From the NCBI GenBank assembly GCA_021807465.1, contig JAKBCX010000105.1, positions 1 to 6,304 of the forward strand: DNA of 6,304 bases, read 5' to 3'. The position numbers and the translations under genes were made by a program. Shown here in pieces: positions 5,793 through 6,304 of the stretch (position 1 is its first letter; each line of letters starts with the position of its first letter). Below the pieces are notes generated by a model. The model was not told the DNA's origin. It worked only from the letters and a program-made list of their open reading frames with translations, and searched no databases. This DNA is from Pseudomonadota bacterium. GTDB taxonomy: Bacteria; Pseudomonadota; Alphaproteobacteria; Acetobacterales; Acetobacteraceae.

Positions 5793-6304
5793 TTGGGCGA
5801 AATATTCGCGCGCTGGGTAGAGGCTGAGCAGGGCAGGTTCTTTCTGCTCCTGCCCGTGGCCATGGGCGCGGCCATACTGGCCTATTTCGCGCTCCCCGCC
5901 GAGCCGCCATTCTGGCTTGGCATCGCGCTTCTGGCTTTGTCCGCCGCCACACTGGGGCTGGGCTGGCGCCACCCGTATTGGCGTTTCGCCGCCATTCTGG
6001 CCCTGGCCGCCAGCCTGGGCTTTGCCCGCGCGCAATGGCGCACGGCAAGCGAGCCGCCTCTGCCCGTCATCCCCACCGGCCCGGTCACGCTTTCCGGCAC
6101 TATATCGCGCATCGAGCATCTGCCCGGCGCCAGCCGCATAACCCTTGCAAAGCCGCGCATAGATTCCGGGCCAGAATTGGCGCGCGCCATCCGCATAAAG
6201 CTGCGTGGCGATGAAACCCTGCCATTGCGTGCGGGCGAGGGGGTGAGAACCTACGCGCTCCTGTTCGGCCCCGAGCGCCCAGCCTGGCCGGGCGGCTGGG
6301 ATAT
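5793..6304 (+). CDS. comEC: ComEC/Rec2-family competence protein, N-terminal part (cut by window edge)
   Basis: Start of a large inner-membrane protein of the ComEC/Rec2 family, which forms the channel for single-stranded DNA in natural transformation. About 170 codons are present and the frame is open at the right edge. Seen: a short cytosolic start ([14 protein letters not shown]), three closely packed membrane helices at about residues 16-34, 41-57 and 63-79, including [20 protein letters not shown], then a soluble segment that resembles the DUF4131/OB-like domain ([19 protein letters not shown]) and the PGGWD motif that precedes the competence domain. No ATG gives a full N-terminus: the first in-frame ATG (5862) falls inside the first helix. 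TTG at 5793 is preferred because GGGGG (5782-5786) lies 6 nt upstream; TTG at 5787 is an alternative, and a stop at 5766 limits the frame. It is divergent from gltX. The competence domain and the metallo-beta-lactamase-like domain would lie beyond the window. Family call strong, start moderate. Confidence 0.87.
   Translation, partial: MGEIFARWVEAEQGRFFLLLPVAMGAAILAYFALPAEPPFWLGIALLALSAATLGLGWRHPYWRFAAILALAASLGFARAQWRTASEPPLPVIPTGPVTLSGTISRIEHLPGASRITLAKPRIDSGPELARAIRIKLRGDETLPLRAGEGVRTYALLFGPERPAWPGGWD

Noticed and set aside
4901..5827. A 308-codon open frame on the plus strand opposite gltX
   Set aside because: It lies antisense to nearly two thirds of a certain gltX gene, runs into the start of comEC, and its translation shows no recognisable family. 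Long antisense frames are common in GC-rich DNA.
5717..5875. In-frame 53-codon upstream extension of gltX
   Set aside because: It overlaps the comEC start, is not GluRS-like, and the ATG at 5716 gives the standard GluRS N-terminus.
5427..6119. A 230-codon minus-strand frame over the gltX start and comEC
   Set aside because: It is out of frame with gltX and antisense to the comEC frame; its translation is low-complexity and unrecognised.
1..6304. Mobile element, CRISPR array, tRNA/rRNA, toxin-antitoxin or phage-defence genes
   Set aside because: I saw no transposase or integrase motifs, no regularly spaced repeats, no tRNA-like cloverleaf, and no known defence domains in the genes present.

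Overview
This window is ordinary chromosomal DNA, most likely from an alphaproteobacterium. It is fairly GC-rich, with short, more AT-rich spacers before the second and fourth genes. The GluRS, the ComEC-type competence protein and the COG2509-type oxidoreductase all read as alphaproteobacterial. The divergent gltX/comEC pair is an arrangement I recall from that class. The order or genus cannot be fixed from the sequence alone.

Layout, left to right: (1) an acyltransferase-3 family membrane protein on the plus strand, whose reading frame is still open at the left edge (19-1227); (2) a spacer of about 216 bp holding a long hairpin and a repeated TCCGTTACG element; (3) a small exported protein, 180 aa, that looks like a divergent DUF4142 member (1444-1986); (4) a 91-bp gap with a GC-rich hairpin, then a 523-aa FAD-dependent oxidoreductase of unknown role (2078-3649); (5) an AT-rich 151-bp control region and an Rrf2/IscR-type regulator with four clustered cysteines (3801-4238); (6) convergent to it, gltX for glutamyl-tRNA synthetase on the minus strand (4322-5716); (7) divergent from gltX, the 5' part of a comEC-like gene, probably starting at TTG and running off the right edge (5793-6304).

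The genes do not form one obvious pathway. The first four face the same way but are separated by gaps of 91 to 216 bp, so they are probably separate or loosely coupled transcription units. The Rrf2 regulator may sense an Fe-S cluster or a thiol signal, and the dyad elements before it could be its own operator. The flavoprotein just upstream is a possible but unproven functional partner. gltX and comEC are housekeeping and DNA-uptake genes sharing a short divergent control region.

I found no transposase, CRISPR array, tRNA, rRNA, toxin-antitoxin or defence cassette. I see no support for a new multi-gene system. The items most worth a second look are the cysteine pattern and upstream dyads of the Rrf2 gene, the structured leader of the DUF4142-like gene, and the half-lost zinc site of GluRS.
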